A DNA stretch of 64,000 nt. Source: Actinomycetospora chibensis. Its GTDB lineage: Bacteria > Actinomycetota > Actinomycetes > Mycobacteriales > Pseudonocardiaceae. This document shows positions 28,099 through 37,326 of the stretch, one piece after another. Numbering within the stretch: position 1 is the first letter of the stretch; the number at the start of each line of letters is the position of its first letter. A program made the translations under genes and the position numbers. The stretch is taken from assembly GCF_028737215.1 (NCBI RefSeq), contig NZ_JAQZAM010000006.1, positions 62,001 through 126,000 on the forward strand, read 5' to 3'. The notes under the pieces are model-generated. The model saw nothing but the letters and a program-made list of their open reading frames with translations, made no database searches and had not been told where the DNA came from.

Positions 28099-29171
28099 AA
28101 CCGGAAGATGTCGTTCTCCAGGTCGTCGAGCACCTCGACGCCGGAGAACCCGGCGGCGCGGGCGTACTCCTCGAGCGTGCTCCGGCGCATCACCGTGCCG
28201 GTGCCCACCGAGTCGTCGGTGGACAGACCGTCGGGCAGGCAGCACATCAGCGAGAAGCCGTAGAACAGGCGCTCGACCTCGTCGCCGTCGGGGGCGAAGG
28301 CCTCCGCCACCTTCTCGTCCATGATCAGGACGGTGCCGCCCGGCGCCACCGCCCGGCGCATCGCGGCGAGCACGGACACCGGGTCGGGCATGTCGTGGAC
28401 GCACTCGAACGCGCACACGAGGTCGTAGACGCCGGCCTCGGCGCTCGCGACCTCCGCGTGGTGGACGCGGACCCGGTCGTCGACGCCCTCCGACTCGACG
28501 TGACGCCGCGCGGCGTCGACCGAGGCGGCGTCGACGTCGAAGCCGTCCACCCGGGCCGTCGGGTAGCCGCGAGCGATGCCGATGCTCGACCAGCCCTCAC
28601 CGCAGCCGACGTCGGCCACCCGCCCGCCGGCCCGCAGCGCGGCGTCGACCTCGCCGAGCCGCGGCAGGTGGTCGCGGGCGAGGGCGTCCCGCAGGAGCGG
28701 GCGGTTCTGCTCCGCCTGGCCCTCGCGGGCGTCGTCGCCGAGGACCTCCCAGCTCACGCCGCCGCCCGTCCGGTAGGCCTCGAGGAGGTCGTCGATGTGG
28801 CGCAGCGACGCGACGAGGATCCGCGCGAACGGCGTCAGCACGGTCTCGCTGTCGAGGTCGGCGAGCACGGGGACGTGCGCGGCGGGCATCGCGAAGCGGC
28901 GATCGTCGGGCGCGGCGGCCGCGTCGTCGACGGTGAGCATCCCGCTCACCGCCTGGTACTCGAGCCACTCGCGGGCGTAGCGGGCGGCGGTCCCGGTGCG
29001 CGCGGCGAGCTCGGGCGCCGTGGCCGGGCCGTCCTGGGCGAGCGAGCGGAACCAGCCCAGCCGGTCGCCCACGTAGAGCGCGGTGGTCTGCTCCATGCCG
29101 AGGATCCAGCCGAAGACGGTCTCGGCGCACGCCTCGGTGGTGTGGGTGGGGGTGTCCTCTGTCGTGGTCAT
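28080..29171 (-). CDS. SAM-dependent methyltransferase with N-terminal winged-helix domain
   Basis: 363 residues. The N-terminal ~90 (ALYVGDRLGWFRSLAQDGPATAPELAARTG) form the dimerising winged-helix domain found in O-methyltransferases. The Rossmann part has motif I VADVGCGEGWSSIGIA, an acidic ribose-binding residue in DGFDVDAASVDAA, and motif CAFECVHDMPDP. It resembles small-molecule methyltransferases of natural-product and resistance clusters more than rRNA enzymes. The acceptor is unknown. ATG 29171 is chosen over an upstream start at 29201. The 60-bp gap to the MFS gene, on the same strand upstream, shows no clear promoter. Confidence 0.87.
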   Translation of the reverse strand: MTTTEDTPTHTTEACAETVFGWILGMEQTTALYVGDRLGWFRSLAQDGPATAPELAARTGTAARYAREWLEYQAVSGMLTVDDAAAAPDDRRFAMPAAHVPVLADLDSETVLTPFARILVASLRHIDDLLEAYRTGGGVSWEVLGDDAREGQAEQNRPLLRDALARDHLPRLGEVDAALRAGGRVADVGCGEGWSSIGIARGYPTARVDGFDVDAASVDAARRHVESEGVDDRVRVHHAEVASAEAGVYDLVCAFECVHDMPDPVSVLAAMRRAVAPGGTVLIMDEKVAEAFAPDGDEVERLFYGFSLMCCLPDGLSTDDSVGTGTVMRRSTLEEYARAAGFSGVEVLDDLENDIFRFYRLVV

Positions 29172-29231
29172 GGCGTCGACGGTGACGCATGGACCTGTCA
29201 CGGCGCTGTCTCCGCGCTGGAACCCGTAGCG

Positions 29232-30446
29232 CTACCGCGCAAGATGTTCCTGCCCGTGGAGGAGCAGGTGACCGGGACGCTGCGCCGCCGACCCCGTCCG
29301 GCACCCCCACAGCGCCGTGCACCCGCCGACGCCGAAGACCGCGGCCACCGCGACACCGGCCGCCGGGCTCGCCGACGCCTCCGCCACGAGCCCGGCCGTC
29401 CCCGGGCCCACCAGACCGCCGGCGGCAGCCGCGAGGTGCAGCACGCCGAGACGCCGACCGAAGCCGACCACCCCGAACAGCTCGGCCGCCGTCGCCCCGG
29501 TGAGCCCGACGAAGGTTCCGTGCGCCCCGCCGAACACCAGCGCGAACCCGGCGAGGGCCGCCACGGAGTGCGCCGGGGCCCACAGGCCGAGGCTCAGGGT
29601 CATCGTCACGGCCCCGGCCCGGAAGACGGCGAAGGCGCCCCAGCGGGCGACGGCCGGCACCACCGCCAGCCGGGCGGCCAGGCTCGCCGCGCCCGCGGCC
29701 GCGACCAGGGCGGCGCCGGTGGCGAGGTCGATCCCCCGCAGGGCGGCGAATGGGGCGAGGTGCACGAACGGTACGAACATCGCGGCGGACAGCCCGACGG
29801 CGCCCAGGCCGAGACGCCGGAACCCGCGGTCGGCGAGGACGGCCCGCAGGCCCGGTTCGGGCGCGGCGGGCGAGCCGCTCCCCGTCCCGCCGGCGGGCGC
29901 CGCGGGAAGGCACGCCCCGAGCACGGCGGCGGCCACGGCGGCGAGCACGACGGCAGCGCCCCGCAGCCCGAACAGCGCGACCAGGGCCACCGTCGCCGGC
30001 GGAGCGATCACCGTCGCCAGCCCCGCTCCCGCGGTCGCCACCACCAGGGCCGGGCCGCGGTGGCGCTCGAACGCGACCCCGACGGCCGCCTGCAGCGGGA
30101 CGAACAGGCAGCCCGCCCCGCCGCCGACGCCGAGCACGAAGCCGGCGGCCGCCACCGGGAGGCCGGGCGCCGCGGCGAGGACGAGCAGGCCGCCGGGTAC
30201 CAGGATCGCGGCGAGCGCGACCAGCGGGCGGGCGCCGTGGCGCTCGGCGAGCGGTCCGGTGACCGCCCCAAGGGCGAGCATCGTGGCCAGCGTCGCGGCG
30301 AACACCACCGACGCCGTCCCCGTGCCCACCCCGAACGTGGTGGCGAGGGGCCCGGCGAGCGCACCGGTCCCGGTGGCGAGCCCCAGGCCGACCGCGGTCG
30401 CGGCCACGGTCGCCGCCAACAGCCGGCCGGGTGACGCCGGAGTCAC
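29232..30446 (-). CDS. MFS transporter
   Basis: 404 residues with about twelve hydrophobic helices. The loop between helices 2 and 3 has a degenerate MFS signature (GPLAERHGARPLVALA), and a central charged loop (SPAAPEPGLRAVLADRGFRRLG) separates the halves. Members of this branch carry small organic anions or drugs in exchange for protons. The substrate is unknown; the neighbouring deacetylase and methyltransferase genes suggest a metabolite. The GTG at 30446 overlaps the deacetylase stop (GTGA), so the two are coupled. Confidence 0.88.
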   Translation of the reverse strand: MTPASPGRLLAATVAATAVGLGLATGTGALAGPLATTFGVGTGTASVVFAATLATMLALGAVTGPLAERHGARPLVALAAILVPGGLLVLAAAPGLPVAAAGFVLGVGGGAGCLFVPLQAAVGVAFERHRGPALVVATAGAGLATVIAPPATVALVALFGLRGAAVVLAAVAAAVLGACLPAAPAGGTGSGSPAAPEPGLRAVLADRGFRRLGLGAVGLSAAMFVPFVHLAPFAALRGIDLATGAALVAAAGAASLAARLAVVPAVARWGAFAVFRAGAVTMTLSLGLWAPAHSVAALAGFALVFGGAHGTFVGLTGATAAELFGVVGFGRRLGVLHLAAAAGGLVGPGTAGLVAEASASPAAGVAVAAVFGVGGCTALWGCRTGSAAQRPGHLLLHGQEHLAR

Positions 30447-31225
30447 CACGATCGCCCCGGCGCGGGCCGGAAGTACTCCCCGGCGATCGAGGCCCGGTAG
30501 CGGTCCACGCCCACCGCGGCCTCGAGCCCGGCGGTCTGGGTGGCCTGGGCACGCAGGGCGACGAGCTTGCGGTCCAGGAGCTCTCCGTCGAGTTCCAGGG
30601 CGACGGCGAGCTCGGCGTCCGGGCAGGGCGCGAAGGCGTCGCCGGCGTCGTCCATCGGCTCGACGAACTCGGCGAACCTCCGCACCCAGGCCTCGGTGAC
30701 AGCCGCGTGCAACACCTGCGGCGTCGCCGGCACGCGCTGCAGCGCCCGGTCGGTCCAGGCCGAGACCGCGCGGTGGTCCCGGTGCCCGGTGATCCCGTCG
30801 GGCCCGAAGGTCAGGACGGTGTCGGGGGCGACCTCGGCGACGATCGCGGCGAGCTCGTCGACGGCCTCCGCGCCGGGGTCGGCGACGAGCGCGCCGTCGA
30901 GGTGGCACCGCCCGCTCGCGTCACCGAGGAACCGGTGCTCGATGCGGCGACGGACGGGGTCGAGCGCGGTGAGGCTCGCCGAGATCTCGCGCGACCGCTC
31001 GGCGGCGAGGCGGGCCGGCGACCAGCGGGCCGGGTCGTCGGTGCCGTGCTCGCCGCGGGTGGCGGAGACCACGACGACCCGTCGGCCGGCGGCGACGGCC
31101 GCGGCCAGGACGCCGCCGGAGAGGTAGAGCTCGTCATCGGGGTGGGCCCAGATCCCGAGCACGGTGCCGAGGGCGGCGACGTCGTCGGGGGTGCGGACGG
31201 GACGGGTGGTGGTCGGGGCGCTCAC
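30443..31225 (-). CDS. PIG-L family deacetylase
   Basis: A 260-residue LmbE-like zinc hydrolase. The metal-binding motif WAHPDDELYLSGG near residue 26 and the distal HRDHRAVSAW (third zinc ligand) are intact, as is SATRGEHGTDD. The family removes acetyl groups from N-acetylglucosamine derivatives, as in mycothiol synthesis or conjugate hydrolysis, and from several antibiotics. At 260 residues it lacks the length and gene context of MshB or Mca, so its substrate is open. GTG 31225 has a GGAGA site. It is overlapped by the MFS gene. Confidence 0.9.
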   Translation of the reverse strand: MSAPTTTRPVRTPDDVAALGTVLGIWAHPDDELYLSGGVLAAAVAAGRRVVVVSATRGEHGTDDPARWSPARLAAERSREISASLTALDPVRRRIEHRFLGDASGRCHLDGALVADPGAEAVDELAAIVAEVAPDTVLTFGPDGITGHRDHRAVSAWTDRALQRVPATPQVLHAAVTEAWVRRFAEFVEPMDDAGDAFAPCPDAELAVALELDGELLDRKLVALRAQATQTAGLEAAVGVDRYRASIAGEYFRPAPGRSW

Positions 31226-31281
31226 GGCGGTCTCCGGTCGACGGCGGGGTGGGACGCCGTCGAGACTCGGACCGGTCGCTG

Positions 31282-34122
31282 TCAGCCGGCGTGCACGGCG
31301 CTGTCACGCCCCGCGAGGTGGCGCGCGATCGCCGTGCGGGCCAGCACGAGGGCCTGCTCGCGGTCGGGCGCCCGCTCCGGCGGGACACGGCCCCGCCCGC
31401 GTAGGTCGTCGTGGGCGTCGGGGGCACGGTCGGCGGCCGCGTCGAGCAGGTCCGCCGTCCCGGCGTCGCCGAGGTTCCGGAGCAGGTCGGCGAGGTTGCG
31501 CAGGGTGACCCACTGGTGGCTCCAGTTGCCGCCCGCGGCCCAGTGGTCGATCACGTCGCGGTACCCGACGAGCGCGGCCCCGATCCGTCCGGACCGCGAG
31601 CGCAACGACGCCAGCCCGACCGCCGCGATGGCCTCGAGGAACGTCGACCCCACGCTCCGGGCCCGGGCCATCGCGACGCTGTAGCCCTCCTCCGCGGCGT
31701 CGGTGCGGCCCTCGACGCTGTCGATCTCGGCCGTGACGTAGGCGGCGAGCCCGAGCAGCGACGGCACGTCGCCGGTGGGCAGGAGGGCGGCGAGCTCGCG
31801 GGCCTTGCGGGGGTCGCCGCCGTAGAGCGCGGCCAGCGCGCCCACGCCCGGCTCGGGGCGGGGGCGCTCGGCGAGGCCCCACGCGGCGACGTCGTGGGTG
31901 ACCGCGTCGTCCCAGGCGCCCCGGCTCAGTCTCGCCTCGCCGAGGGCGGCCAGGCAGACACGCCGCCCCTCGTCGTCGCGGGCGCGTGCGAGCCCCCGGC
32001 GGGCGAGACGCTCGGCCTCGACGGCGTCCCCGCGCAGGTAGGCGTCGTGGGAGGCGTGGCCCCACACGCGCGACTCGAACGGGTGCCCGGCCAGCGCCGG
32101 GTCGTCGACGAGCTCGGTGGCCAGGGCGCGGACCTCGCGCAGGTCCTGCCAGTAGGCGATCTCGGCGAGCGAGACCGCCACGGCTGCGGCCGAGTCCAGG
32201 TCGCCGCGGGTCCGAGCGAGGCGCCACGCGGCCCGCAGGTTGCCGAGCTCCCGGCGCAGCACCGGCCCGACGACGGCCTCCTGGGCGGTCAGCGCGGTGC
32301 GCTCCGCCCACGCCGCGAGCTCCACCGCCCACCGCACCACGTGCCGGTCGGCGGCGTCGACCTCCCCCGCGGCGACCAGCCGGTCGCGGCCGAAGGCGCG
32401 CAGGGTCTCGAGCAGCCGGTACCGGGTGCGCCCCGACGGTTCGGTTCCCACCTCCACCATCGAGGCGTCGACGAGACGCGCCAGCAGGTCCCCCGCGTCA
32501 CCGGCGAGCCCGAGCGCGGTGGCCACCCCCTCCACCGCGATGAGGTCGACGCCGTCGGCGAACGCCGACAGGTGCCGGAACAGGCGCTGCTCCTCGTCGG
32601 TGAGCAGGTCGTAGGACCAGGCGACGGTGGCTCGCAGCGTCCGGTGCCGGGCGTGCAGGGCGCGGCTGCCGAGCAGGTCCAGCGCCCGGTCCAGGCGGAG
32701 AGCGAGCGCGGCCGGGGCGAAGGTCGACAGCCGCCCGGCCGCCAGCTCCACGGCCAGCGGGAGGCCCTCGAGCCGGCGCACGATCTCGGCCACCTCGCGC
32801 AGCTCGTCGGCGGAGAACGAGAGGTCGGGGCGCACGCGGCGGGCGCGGTCGAGGAACACGGCGACGGCAGCGTCGTCGGGCAGCGGGGCGAGGCGCACGA
32901 CCGCCTCCTCGGCCAGCCCCAGCGGCTCGCGGCTCGTGGTGAGCAGGGTGACCCCCGGGCAGCGCTCGAGGAGCTCGACCACCAGGTCGCGGACGGCGTC
33001 GAGGAGGTGCTCGCAGTTGTCGAGCACCAGCAGCCGCGGCGACGCGTCCAGCACGTCGAGGCAGGCGGTGAGGACGTCGCCGGTGATGGAGCCGAGGCGC
33101 AGCGCTGCGGCCAGCGCGTCCGGGATCCCCGCGGCGTCGGTGATCGCCGCGAGCATCAGGGTCGCCGCGTCGGGGTGGCGACGGGCGAGCTCGCGGGCGA
33201 TCCGCGTCTTGCCGACCCCGCCGGTGCCCACGACGGTGACCAGCCGCTCGGTGGTGAGCAGGCGGCCCGTCGCGGCGAGCTCCCGATCCCGTCCGTGCAG
33301 GTCCGAGGGCACCGAGGGCACCGGCGGCACCGGCGGCGCGGGCACGACGATCTCCGGCACCGCCACCGGCCCGGCCGCGCCGGCCGCCACGTCGCTCTCG
33401 AGGGCGGCCAGCGCCGGCGAGGGGTCGAGGCCGGTCTCCTCGGCCAGCCGCGCCCGGAACTCCCGTGCGGTGCGCAGCGCCCGCGGCGCCTGCCCGGTGG
33501 CGGCCAGGGCCCGCACGAGCAGCAGGACCGCGGGCTCGCGCAGCGGATCGTCCGCCACGGCCTCGGCGGCCGGGCCCAGCGCCTCACCGGCGGCGCCGGC
33601 CGCGATCAGGGCGTCGGTGAGGCGGTCGGTCACGTCGCACCAGAGCTCGTGGGCGGCCTGTGCCACCGCCCGCAGGGGTGGCACCTCCACGAGGTCAACG
33701 AGGGCGGTCCCGCGCCAGGACCCCCGCGCCTCGCGCAGCAGCGCGGCCGCCGTGGCGGGGTCCGCCGCAACGAGGTCGCGGGCCCGGTCGCGGAGGTCGC
33801 GCACCCGGCGCAGGTCGAGCCCGTCGTCGTCGAGGTGCAGCCGGTAGCCGCCCTCGTCGGTGGTGAGGCGGGGTGCGGCGGCGCGGAGGTCGGCGCGCAG
33901 CCGCGACACGTGGCTGTGCACCGTGGCGCGCGCGGACTCCGGCGGATCGTCGGGCCACAGAGCATCGACCACCTGCTCGACGGAGACGGTGCGCCCTTCG
34001 GCCAGCGCGAGCAGTGCGAGCACGACGCGGCGCTTGGGCCCGCGCACCTCGACCGACGCGCCGTCGACGCTCAGCCGCAACGGCCCGAGCACATCGACCC
34101 GGACGGCCTCAGCAACACCCAT
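31282..34122 (-). CDS. AfsR/SARP-type regulator with NB-ARC-like ATPase and TPR region
   Basis: 946 residues. In order: an OmpR-like winged helix (VRVDVLGPLRLSVDG to the YRLHLDDD wing), a BTAD domain (about 100-260), a Pro-rich hinge, a P-loop ATPase (VTVVGTGGVGKTRIARELA, LLVLDNCEHLLDA, TTSREPLGL) and ~350 residues of helical TPR-like repeats. This is the large AfsR layout: SARP DNA-binding plus a STAND signalling ATPase. Such regulators bind heptameric direct repeats next to target promoters and activate secondary metabolism. Start ATG 34122 with GAGGAG five bases before the TGGTG preceding it. Divergent from the flavin oxidase gene at 34338, its most likely target. Confidence 0.92.
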   Translation of the reverse strand: MGVAEAVRVDVLGPLRLSVDGASVEVRGPKRRVVLALLALAEGRTVSVEQVVDALWPDDPPESARATVHSHVSRLRADLRAAAPRLTTDEGGYRLHLDDDGLDLRRVRDLRDRARDLVAADPATAAALLREARGSWRGTALVDLVEVPPLRAVAQAAHELWCDVTDRLTDALIAAGAAGEALGPAAEAVADDPLREPAVLLLVRALAATGQAPRALRTAREFRARLAEETGLDPSPALAALESDVAAGAAGPVAVPEIVVPAPPVPPVPSVPSDLHGRDRELAATGRLLTTERLVTVVGTGGVGKTRIARELARRHPDAATLMLAAITDAAGIPDALAAALRLGSITGDVLTACLDVLDASPRLLVLDNCEHLLDAVRDLVVELLERCPGVTLLTTSREPLGLAEEAVVRLAPLPDDAAVAVFLDRARRVRPDLSFSADELREVAEIVRRLEGLPLAVELAAGRLSTFAPAALALRLDRALDLLGSRALHARHRTLRATVAWSYDLLTDEEQRLFRHLSAFADGVDLIAVEGVATALGLAGDAGDLLARLVDASMVEVGTEPSGRTRYRLLETLRAFGRDRLVAAGEVDAADRHVVRWAVELAAWAERTALTAQEAVVGPVLRRELGNLRAAWRLARTRGDLDSAAAVAVSLAEIAYWQDLREVRALATELVDDPALAGHPFESRVWGHASHDAYLRGDAVEAERLARRGLARARDDEGRRVCLAALGEARLSRGAWDDAVTHDVAAWGLAERPRPEPGVGALAALYGGDPRKARELAALLPTGDVPSLLGLAAYVTAEIDSVEGRTDAAEEGYSVAMARARSVGSTFLEAIAAVGLASLRSRSGRIGAALVGYRDVIDHWAAGGNWSHQWVTLRNLADLLRNLGDAGTADLLDAAADRAPDAHDDLRGRGRVPPERAPDREQALVLARTAIARHLAGRDSAVHAG

Positions 34123-34337
34123 CACCACTCCTCGTGGCGAGCATGCCGTGCTGTCAGCGCGGTGCAAGGGGCGTGCCAGCCGATCGGAGCAGCGTTCGCC
34201 GCGTCGGACCACCCACCGCAGTCGAGCGCACCACGGCGGCTGCGACGTCGTCACCGACCGCGCGGCTACCGCGGCCGACCGCGACGGCGCGCTCGTCGCG
34301 CCTGACCACTCCCTGCCCGGCCCCTTCGGAGGACCCC

Positions 34338-35729
34338 ATGACCACGACCGTCACGACGCACGACCAGACCCTCGTCGCCGACCTGCGCGCGACCCTGACG
34401 GGCGACGTCATCGATCCCGCCGACCACCGCTACGACCAGGCCCGCCGGGTGTGGAACGGGCTGATCGACCGCCGTCCCGCGGTGATCGCCCGGTGCGCGT
34501 CGCGCGCGGACGTCGTCGCCGCCCTCGCCGCCGCCCGGACCCACCGACCCCCGGTGAGCATCCGGGGCGGCGGGCACCAGATCGCCGGGAGCGCCGTCTG
34601 CGACGACGGCCTTGTGATCGACCTGTCGGAGATGACCGCCGTGACCGTCGACCCGTCGAGCCGCACCGCCCGCGTCGAGCCCGGGGCCCGGTGGGCCGAC
34701 GTCAACATCGCCACCCAGCGCCACGGCCTCGTCGTGCCCGGGGGCGAGGTGTCCGAGACCGGCGTCGCCGGGCTCACCCTCGGCGGCGGCATGGGCCACC
34801 TCCAGCGGGCCTACGGCCTGAGCTGCGACGCGCTGCGGTCGGTCGAGATCGTCACCGCCGACGGGACGGTGCGCACCGCCGACCGCGACGAGCACCCCGA
34901 CCTGTTCTGGGCCGTCCGCGGCGGCGGGCGGGGACTCGGTGTCGTCACCGCGATGGAGTTCGTGCTGCAGCCTCTCGGCCCCGAGGTGGCACAGGCGCTC
35001 GTGCTCTACCCGTACGACGACGCGGAGCGTGTGCTGGCGGCGTGGCGGGAGCTCGTACCGCGGATGCCGGAGACGGTGTCGCCGGAGTTCGCGCTCTGGG
35101 GCATCCCGCCGGACCCGGGGTTCCCGGCGGAGATGCACGGCGCGCCGGTGGTCATGGTCGCCGGCCTGTACGCAGGTCCCGCACAGGAGGGTCTCGAGGT
35201 GCTCGCGCCGCTGGCCCGCCTGGGCACGCCGCTGGTGGATGCCACCGCGATCACCGACTACGTCACCAGCCAGTCCGGCTCCGACCCGCTGTTCCCGGCC
35301 GGCGCGCGGTACTTCTTCAAGTCGCACTTCCTCGAGACCTTCGACGACGACGCGGCCGCCGCCGTGCTCGCCGCGGGCGCCGCGCGGCCGACGCCGCAGT
35401 CGCTGGTGATCGTCCGGACGATGGGCGGGGCGATCGCCCGTGTCGGCGAGGACGAGAGCGCCTTCGCCCACCGCGCGGCAGGCTTCAACGTCAGCATCGA
35501 CGCGGGATGGACCGACGCGGCGATGGACGACGCCGCGATCGGCTGGGCGCGGCGGGCGTGGGACAGGCTGACACCGTCGGCGACCGGCGGGGTGTACGTG
35601 AACTTCGCCGGCCTCGACGAGGACGCCCACCGGGACGCGGTGTTCGGCGCCCACGCCGCCCGGCTCGACGCGATCCAGCGCACCTATGACCCCGACGGCA
35701 TCCTCACCGCCGCGGCCGCGCGGCACTGA
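34338..35729 (+). CDS. FAD-linked oxidase, berberine-bridge type (oxidase 1)
   Basis: 463 residues. A PCMH-type FAD domain with SIRGGGHQIAG, where His80 is the expected covalent flavin attachment site, and GVAGLTLGGGMGHLQRAYG, is followed by a substrate domain and a C-terminal BBE segment (YVNFAGLDED, RTYDPDGIL). The cysteine used for a second flavin bond in bicovalent members is not at its usual place, so attachment is probably through His only. The family oxidises alcohols, sugars or natural-product intermediates with O2. ATG 34338 has GGAGGA upstream. Convergent with a second oxidase of the same family. Confidence 0.92.
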   Translation: MTTTVTTHDQTLVADLRATLTGDVIDPADHRYDQARRVWNGLIDRRPAVIARCASRADVVAALAAARTHRPPVSIRGGGHQIAGSAVCDDGLVIDLSEMTAVTVDPSSRTARVEPGARWADVNIATQRHGLVVPGGEVSETGVAGLTLGGGMGHLQRAYGLSCDALRSVEIVTADGTVRTADRDEHPDLFWAVRGGGRGLGVVTAMEFVLQPLGPEVAQALVLYPYDDAERVLAAWRELVPRMPETVSPEFALWGIPPDPGFPAEMHGAPVVMVAGLYAGPAQEGLEVLAPLARLGTPLVDATAITDYVTSQSGSDPLFPAGARYFFKSHFLETFDDDAAAAVLAAGAARPTPQSLVIVRTMGGAIARVGEDESAFAHRAAGFNVSIDAGWTDAAMDDAAIGWARRAWDRLTPSATGGVYVNFAGLDEDAHRDAVFGAHAARLDAIQRTYDPDGILTAAAARH

Positions 35730-35745
35730 GCTCGCCCGGACACGG

Positions 35746-35792
35746 GCGAGGGGCACCTTCGACCGGCTAGATCGATCGAAGGTGCCCCTCGC
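35746..35792. terminator. Bidirectional hairpin terminator between the two oxidase genes
   Basis: Perfect 17-bp arms at 35746-35762 and 35776-35792 (GCGAGGGGCACCTTCGA and complement), 13-base loop, 16 nt after one stop codon and 18 nt from the other. Confidence 0.75.
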
Positions 35793-35810
35793 TCGGAGAC
35801 AGGGCGGGGT

Positions 35811-37241
35811 TCAGCCCTGCCGCGGCGGCGGGATGACGTTGCCGGCGGGGACGATGTTCTGGTTGGTCCGGAACAGGTTGTCCGGGTCGTAGCGGCCCTT
35901 GATCTCGACGAGGCGGTCGTAGTTGCCGCGGTACGAGGCGCGGATGCGCTCCTCGCCCTCCTCCATCATGAAGTTGATGTAGGCGCCGCCCGCGGAGTAC
36001 GGGTGCAGCGCCTCCCAGTAGTCGCGGGCCCAGCGCGTGATCGCGTCCGCGTTGGCGGGATCGGGGTCGACGCCCACGATGACCCCGGACCACCCGCCGT
36101 CGCGGTACGGGAAGGCCGTCGCGTCCTCGGGCACCTGGGCGGCCGCACCGTCGATCGGGTAGAGGTGCATCGTCGACAGGCCGCTGGGCAGCACCTCGGC
36201 GAAGCGTCGGTGCACCTCGATCGCCTCGTCGCTGATCTCGGTGAAGACGTCGCCCTTCCAGTACCACTGCAGCCCGGGCGGGAACAGCGGGTCGAAGGCC
36301 GCCTGCAGCGCCGCGTACGGCATCGGCTGCACGCCGACCATCAGCGGGGACCCGAACGTGCGCACCGGCTCGAGCACCTCGTCCGCCCGCTCGCCCGGAC
36401 CGGTGTAGCACCAGACGATGGCGCACACCGTCCGTCCCCACAGGTCCTCGGGGAACGGCGGGCCCGGCGGAACGGCCACGACCCCGATCCACCCGCTGAG
36501 CTCGGTCGGCAGCGAGGGCAGCAGCTCGCGGTACCAGCGCATGACGTCCGCGAGGTCGTCGATCGCGTAGAACACCGGACCGCCGACGATCGTCCCGGCG
36601 TCACCGACGGGATGGCAGCGGAAGGTGAACGAGGTGACGACGCCGAAGTTCCCGCCGCCACCGCGCAACGCCCAGAACAGATCGGGGTGGCCGTCCTCGG
36701 AGGCCGTGACGAACGAGCCGTCGGCGAGCACGACGTCGGCCGAGAGCAGGTTGTCGACGGTCAACCCGTAGCGACGGGTCAGGTAGCCGGTCCCCCCGCC
36801 GAGGGTCAGCCCGGCCACACCCGTGGTGCCGACGATCCCCGACGGCGTCGCCAGCCCGAACGCGCCGGTGGCGTGGTCGACGTCGCCCCACACGCAGCCG
36901 CCCTCGACGCGCACGGTCCGCTGCTCGGGATCGACGCGGGTGCCGCGCATGAGCGACAGGTCGAGCACCAGCGCGTCGTCGGTGACGCCGAGCCCCGCGG
37001 CGTGGTGCCCGCCGCCGCGTACGGCCAGGGTCAGGCCGTGCTCGCGGGCGAAGTGCACGCCGGCGATGACGTCGGCGACGTCGCGGCACTGGGCGACGGC
37101 GGCCGGGCGCTTGTCGATCATCCCGTTGTAGACGGCCCGGACCCTGTCGTAGTCGGGGTCGGCGGGCAGGACGAGCCGGCCACGCAGACCGGCGGAGAGG
37201 TCGGTCCAGGGGACGGTGGCGCGTGGGGCGGTGGTGGTCAC
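35811..37241 (-). CDS. FAD-linked oxidase, berberine-bridge type (oxidase 2)
   Basis: 476 residues with the same layout as oxidase 1: AVRGGGHHAAG (flavin-binding His near residue 79), GVAGLTLGGGTGYLTRRYG, HPDLFWALRGGGGNFGVVT, and a BBE tail (YINFMMEEGEERIR, YDPDNLFRTNQNI). The closing FRTNQNI motif is more canonical than in oxidase 1. The two are related but far from identical, so this is not a recent duplication. GTG 37241 has an AGGAGA site. Two tandem 11-mers that look like SARP sites lie 53-74 bp upstream, followed by the frameshifted regulator gene on the same strand. Confidence 0.92.
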   Translation of the reverse strand: MTTTAPRATVPWTDLSAGLRGRLVLPADPDYDRVRAVYNGMIDKRPAAVAQCRDVADVIAGVHFAREHGLTLAVRGGGHHAAGLGVTDDALVLDLSLMRGTRVDPEQRTVRVEGGCVWGDVDHATGAFGLATPSGIVGTTGVAGLTLGGGTGYLTRRYGLTVDNLLSADVVLADGSFVTASEDGHPDLFWALRGGGGNFGVVTSFTFRCHPVGDAGTIVGGPVFYAIDDLADVMRWYRELLPSLPTELSGWIGVVAVPPGPPFPEDLWGRTVCAIVWCYTGPGERADEVLEPVRTFGSPLMVGVQPMPYAALQAAFDPLFPPGLQWYWKGDVFTEISDEAIEVHRRFAEVLPSGLSTMHLYPIDGAAAQVPEDATAFPYRDGGWSGVIVGVDPDPANADAITRWARDYWEALHPYSAGGAYINFMMEEGEERIRASYRGNYDRLVEIKGRYDPDNLFRTNQNIVPAGNVIPPPRQG

Positions 37242-37293
37242 GTGGGTCTCCTGCGGGTCGGACGGTCGGCGAGGGACCGACGGTCCCCGGGCG

Positions 37294-37315
37294 GCGTTCG
37301 CGCAGCGTTCGCGCC
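37294..37315 (-). promoter_or_regulatory. Tandem 11-bp repeats, candidate SARP/AfsR binding site
   Basis: Two adjacent 11-mers, 37294-37304 and 37305-37315, identical at ten positions (plus strand GCGTTCGCGC then A or C). SARP proteins bind heptamers repeated once per helical turn (11 bp), so GCGAACG at 11-bp spacing on the minus strand fits a target upstream of oxidase 2. Confidence 0.45.
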
Positions 37316-37326
37316 GGACCGTCGCA

